Under the pieces are notes generated by a model. The model searched no databases. It saw nothing but the letters and a program-made list of their open reading frames with translations, and was not told the DNA's origin. DNA of 64,000 nt, from NCBI RefSeq assembly GCF_020966775.1, contig NZ_JAJKFV010000010.1, forward strand, positions 186,001-250,000, written 5' to 3'. Numbering within the stretch: the first letter of the stretch is position 1; each line of letters begins with the position of its first letter. The translations under genes were made by a program, and so were the position numbers. Below, in pieces: positions 63,844-64,000 of this stretch. This DNA comes from Rhodopirellula halodulae (GTDB lineage: Bacteria > Planctomycetota > Planctomycetia > Pirellulales > Pirellulaceae).

Positions 63844-64000
63844 ATGCCGACTTATACCTTTGAAGCGATGGACGCGACCGGACAAGAGATCCGGGACGAA
63901 ATCGATGCGGCCAACGAGGACGAAGCCCAAACCACCATCCGCCAGATGGGCTACTTCGTCACCAAAATCGCGGTCAAGAAACAGTCCGGGACGGCGGCGG
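63844..64000 (+). CDS. Type IV pilus / type II secretion inner-membrane protein PilC/GspF, 5' part only
   Basis: The first 52 residues are visible before the right edge. MPTYTFEAMDATGQEIRDEI and the following segment ending MGYFVTKIAVKK are the typical N-terminus of GspF/PilC, the inner-membrane platform protein on which the PilB/PilT ATPases act. Membrane helices lie beyond the window. Confidence 0.85.
   Translation, partial: MPTYTFEAMDATGQEIRDEIDAANEDEAQTTIRQMGYFVTKIAVKKQSGTAA

Overview
The window looks like a chromosomal stretch of a planctomycete, most probably a Rhodopirellula-type Pirellulaceae. It has a moderately high GC content and planctomycete-typical families: a DUF1501 and DUF1549/DUF1553 pair, a DUF1559 pseudopilin-like protein, CxxCH proteins and a very cysteine-rich secreted protein. 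Many genes have weak Shine-Dalgarno sites. This assignment is inferred from gene content, not from a database search.

Layout. 1-15.7 kb: an edge-truncated lipoprotein, a LolA-like secreted protein and a UbiA prenyltransferase, then a leftward run (large membrane protein, SMP-30, DUF1549/1553, DUF1501, ECF sigma factor, membrane CxxCH protein, orphan DNA methyltransferase with a GIY-YIG-like tail). 16-23 kb: purM, an MFS transporter, a Nei-type glycosylase, the Cys-rich protein, an HtrA protease and a Tat-exported TIM-barrel protein. 23.4-31.2 kb: rplA-rplJ-rplL with leader and terminator, a GT2 enzyme, and ffh-rpsP-trmD-rplS. 31.7-39.6 kb: PIG-L deacetylase, SprT-like protein, TerC, RluD-type synthase, TPR protein, response regulator, DUF1559 protein and an MtfA/SEC-C protein. 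39.9-49.1 kb: aspC-like aminotransferase, a five-gene oligopeptide ABC operon with overlapping start/stop codons, then def-fmt. 50-57.3 kb: leuA behind an apparent leucine attenuator, the B12-type ribonucleotide reductase nrdJ and an FHA-EAL protein. 58-64 kb: type IV pilus/type II secretion ATPases (two PilB/GspE, one PilT), a four-helix-bundle gene and the start of pilC.

Two non-genic signals stand out. First, most long gene-free gaps carry GTAG-footed hairpins with at least five different stems (about 22 in total). They are arranged as composites of about 290 bp and resemble REP/BIME elements. A second dispersed motif (CTGTGGCCCTGTGGCCCTTT type), often as inverted pairs in intergenic gaps, and 7-bp tandem arrays lie in the same gaps. 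Second, upstream of leuA there is a 27-codon ORF with 10 leucine codons, apparently leaderless, followed by an intrinsic terminator. This is the layout of transcription attenuation.

No rRNA, tRNA, CRISPR array or complete insertion sequence was found.
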